64,000 nt of DNA from Antennarius striatus (Eukaryota; Chordata; Actinopteri; Lophiiformes; Antennariidae), in the NCBI RefSeq assembly GCF_040054535.1, contig NC_090797.1, forward strand, positions 12,773,001 through 12,837,000, written 5' to 3'. Both the position numbers and the translations under genes were made by a program. Position 1 is the first letter of the stretch. The number at the start of each line of letters is the position of its first letter. A model generated the notes under the pieces. That model had not been told where the DNA came from. It was given only the letters and a program-made list of their open reading frames with translations, and made no database searches. Shown here piece after piece: positions 62,541 through 64,000 of this stretch.

Positions 62541-63269
62541 TGGTGTTCAGTGGGCGGTACATTCACAGACCAGCATGAATGTGGACATGTTTGCTGAGAC
62601 AGGGATGACTGATTGGCCGGGCTAAATGTCAGGTGGGTGGAGGGGCGGGGCTGAGGTAGCTTTCTTTATCACTGGTCACTACTGGGGAAGAGGTTATGAC
62701 CCGGATCAGCTGGTTCTGGGTCAAAGGTTCCGATCTCTTTACTTTTCAGTCTGAATCCAGAAACCGTGGAACCTTCATGGACCCTGTTCTCAGGCGGAAC
62801 CTGTGTCCGGACCACAGTCGTTTTAAACTCACCGTCTGCAGAACTTTCTGGATCTTCACAGCGAGCAGAACTTCTGTCCTCAGTGACTGGAGACGGAGAC
62901 CAGAAAAAATGACTCGAGCTTGAAATACGAGTCAGTCTCACCACTCGAGAATTTATGTCATTTTACACGCAATTGTTTTTGTGTCTCCATGGCGACAGTT
63001 TGCTGCTGGGCGTGGCCTCCAAAAGGTTTGTTTTTATTCAACTTAATTTGACATGAATCGCGGAGGCGGGGCCTCCATCTACAGGTGAGATCTGATCAGA
63101 GTACCTTCTCTGACTGACATAGCCAACACAAAAAAAACACCTTTCGCTTTGTCCCTGTTAGAAAGTTAGAAAGGATTGGAAATATTTTTTTACTTCAAGT
63201 AATAAACTCCCTCATCTAGGGCGCAGATACTTCACCAGTTTAAACCTTTCTTTTCAGATTTAGCTTGAA

Positions 63270-63283
63270 GCGCCATCTAGTGG
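63270..63283 (-). promoter_or_regulatory. CTCF-like motif, reverse, perfect core (unit 5)
   Basis: The minus strand reads CCACTAGATGGCGC, 14/14. Confidence 0.6.
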
Positions 63284-63717
63284 GCAGTGATGCTAATTAC
63301 ACATTTTCACTTTTCAACACCTGGGAACGTTATCCCTTTACTGTCAGGGTCCATGGTGGTTTTCCTTTGTGGTTTATATCAGAGTGAAAAGCCACTTCAG
63401 TTCCATCATTACGGTGGGCTGTACTTGTGTTCGTGTGCTTCCTGATTTCATTCTCCCATTATTCATGAGTGACAAATGATAACCTACTTTGTTCGAATCA
63501 TTTTATGACATGCAACCAAAATTACTGAATCAGCTTTTAACATCCCTCATGTAGTATTTGTGCTGACATAAAACATGAACTCGGACACAAAATTATCACA
63601 CAAATTTATTGACAAAAGATTTACTAAACAAATACACATGTTATATACAAGAAAAGATACAGGCAGTGATTCAGTTTCGCTCAGGGACGATGGGCCAGCA
63701 GGGGGTTGACTTATGGT

Positions 63718-64000
63718 TCATTCCAGCCAGGAATGACTCAGGAGCTGCTCCAGAGTGGGACGCTGCTGAGGGTCCTCAGCCAGACACAGACGCAACACGT
63801 TTTGGCAGTTTGGAGACAACTTCTGACTGATGCAGAGGCTCTTCAAAAAGTGTTGGTGCAGCATGTTATAGAGAACCACTCCCATCTGCCACACAGTAAC
63901 AGGCCTGCTACTGTACACTGAACTCCAGGACCACTCTGGTGGGTAATAGGAAGGGGTTCCACGATATATACCTTCGATTGTGTCCCCGTCATTGATAAAC
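63718..64000 (-). CDS. pim-like kinase, C-terminal part only (unit 5, cut by window end)
   Basis: The stop is at 63718-63720. The frame is open to the window edge through SHSWLE, the VTVWQMG block and the GIYRGTPSYYPPEW activation-segment end. Whether the N-lobe is intact cannot be seen. Confidence 0.7.
   Translation of the reverse strand, partial: FINDGDTIEGIYRGTPSYYPPEWSWSSVYSSRPVTVWQMGVVLYNMLHQHFLKSLCISQKLSPNCQNVLRLCLAEDPQQRPTLEQLLSHSWLE

Overview
This window is vertebrate nuclear DNA, almost certainly from a teleost fish. Its genes are compact, with GT-AG introns of roughly 80-1,700 bp. Its retroelements are typical of fish: RTE/Expander-like, L2/Rex1-like and Maui/L2-like LINEs, and Neptune/Poseidon-like Penelope elements. 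It also carries pogo and hAT DNA transposons and long (CA)n and (TATC)n microsatellites. I cannot name the species.

Layout. Positions 1-6580 hold a pim-like serine/threonine kinase gene on the minus strand (its C-terminal part lies off-window). Its intron 2 carries an intact RTE retrotransposon. Positions 7408-14563 hold a complete piwil1 (Ziwi/PIWIL1) gene on the plus strand in 20 coding exons, head-to-head with that kinase. From 14299 to the end of the window runs a head-to-tail tandem array of chimeric units (offsets 9,208, 11,477, 11,130 and 15,710 bp, plus a fifth incomplete unit). Each unit begins inside piwil1 intron 19. It then carries, in order, the last piwil1 exon (+), a pim-like kinase (-), an unidentified terminal exon (-), LINE and Penelope sequence, and the last two exons of a GLT8D-type glycosyltransferase gene (-), broken inside the penultimate exon. 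The ancestral order was therefore probably piwil1 - pim-like - glt8d, and a piwil1-intron to glt8d-exon fusion was amplified.

The kinase copies differ. Units 1 and 2 are intact and nearly identical. Unit 3 lost its N-lobe through a deletion sealed by a 12-bp fold-back inverted repeat. Unit 4 has a C-lobe fragment followed by a second, older intact kinase related to the one at the left edge of the window. Unit 5 runs off the end. A three-exon model (short ATG exon, about 45-codon exon, kinase exon) fits by splice signals and reading phase in every complete copy, and a perfect CRE palindrome lies upstream of each start. The kinases read HAD instead of HRD in the catalytic loop.

Mobile elements date the array. 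A full-length L2/Rex1-like LINE with an intact 1005-codon ORF is shared by units 2-4 and absent from unit 1. Unit 1 instead carries a 5'-truncated copy of the same family in the opposite orientation at another site. An internally deleted Maui/L2-like LINE is present only in unit 4. Sharing patterns conflict between the left and right halves of units, pointing to unequal exchange or gene conversion.

Regulatory reading. Every pim-like gene is bracketed by two CTCF-like motifs pointing outward. Neighbouring motifs are therefore convergent across the intervals between kinases, including one pair that encloses the whole piwil1 gene (6516 + and 15774 -). This is inference from motifs only.
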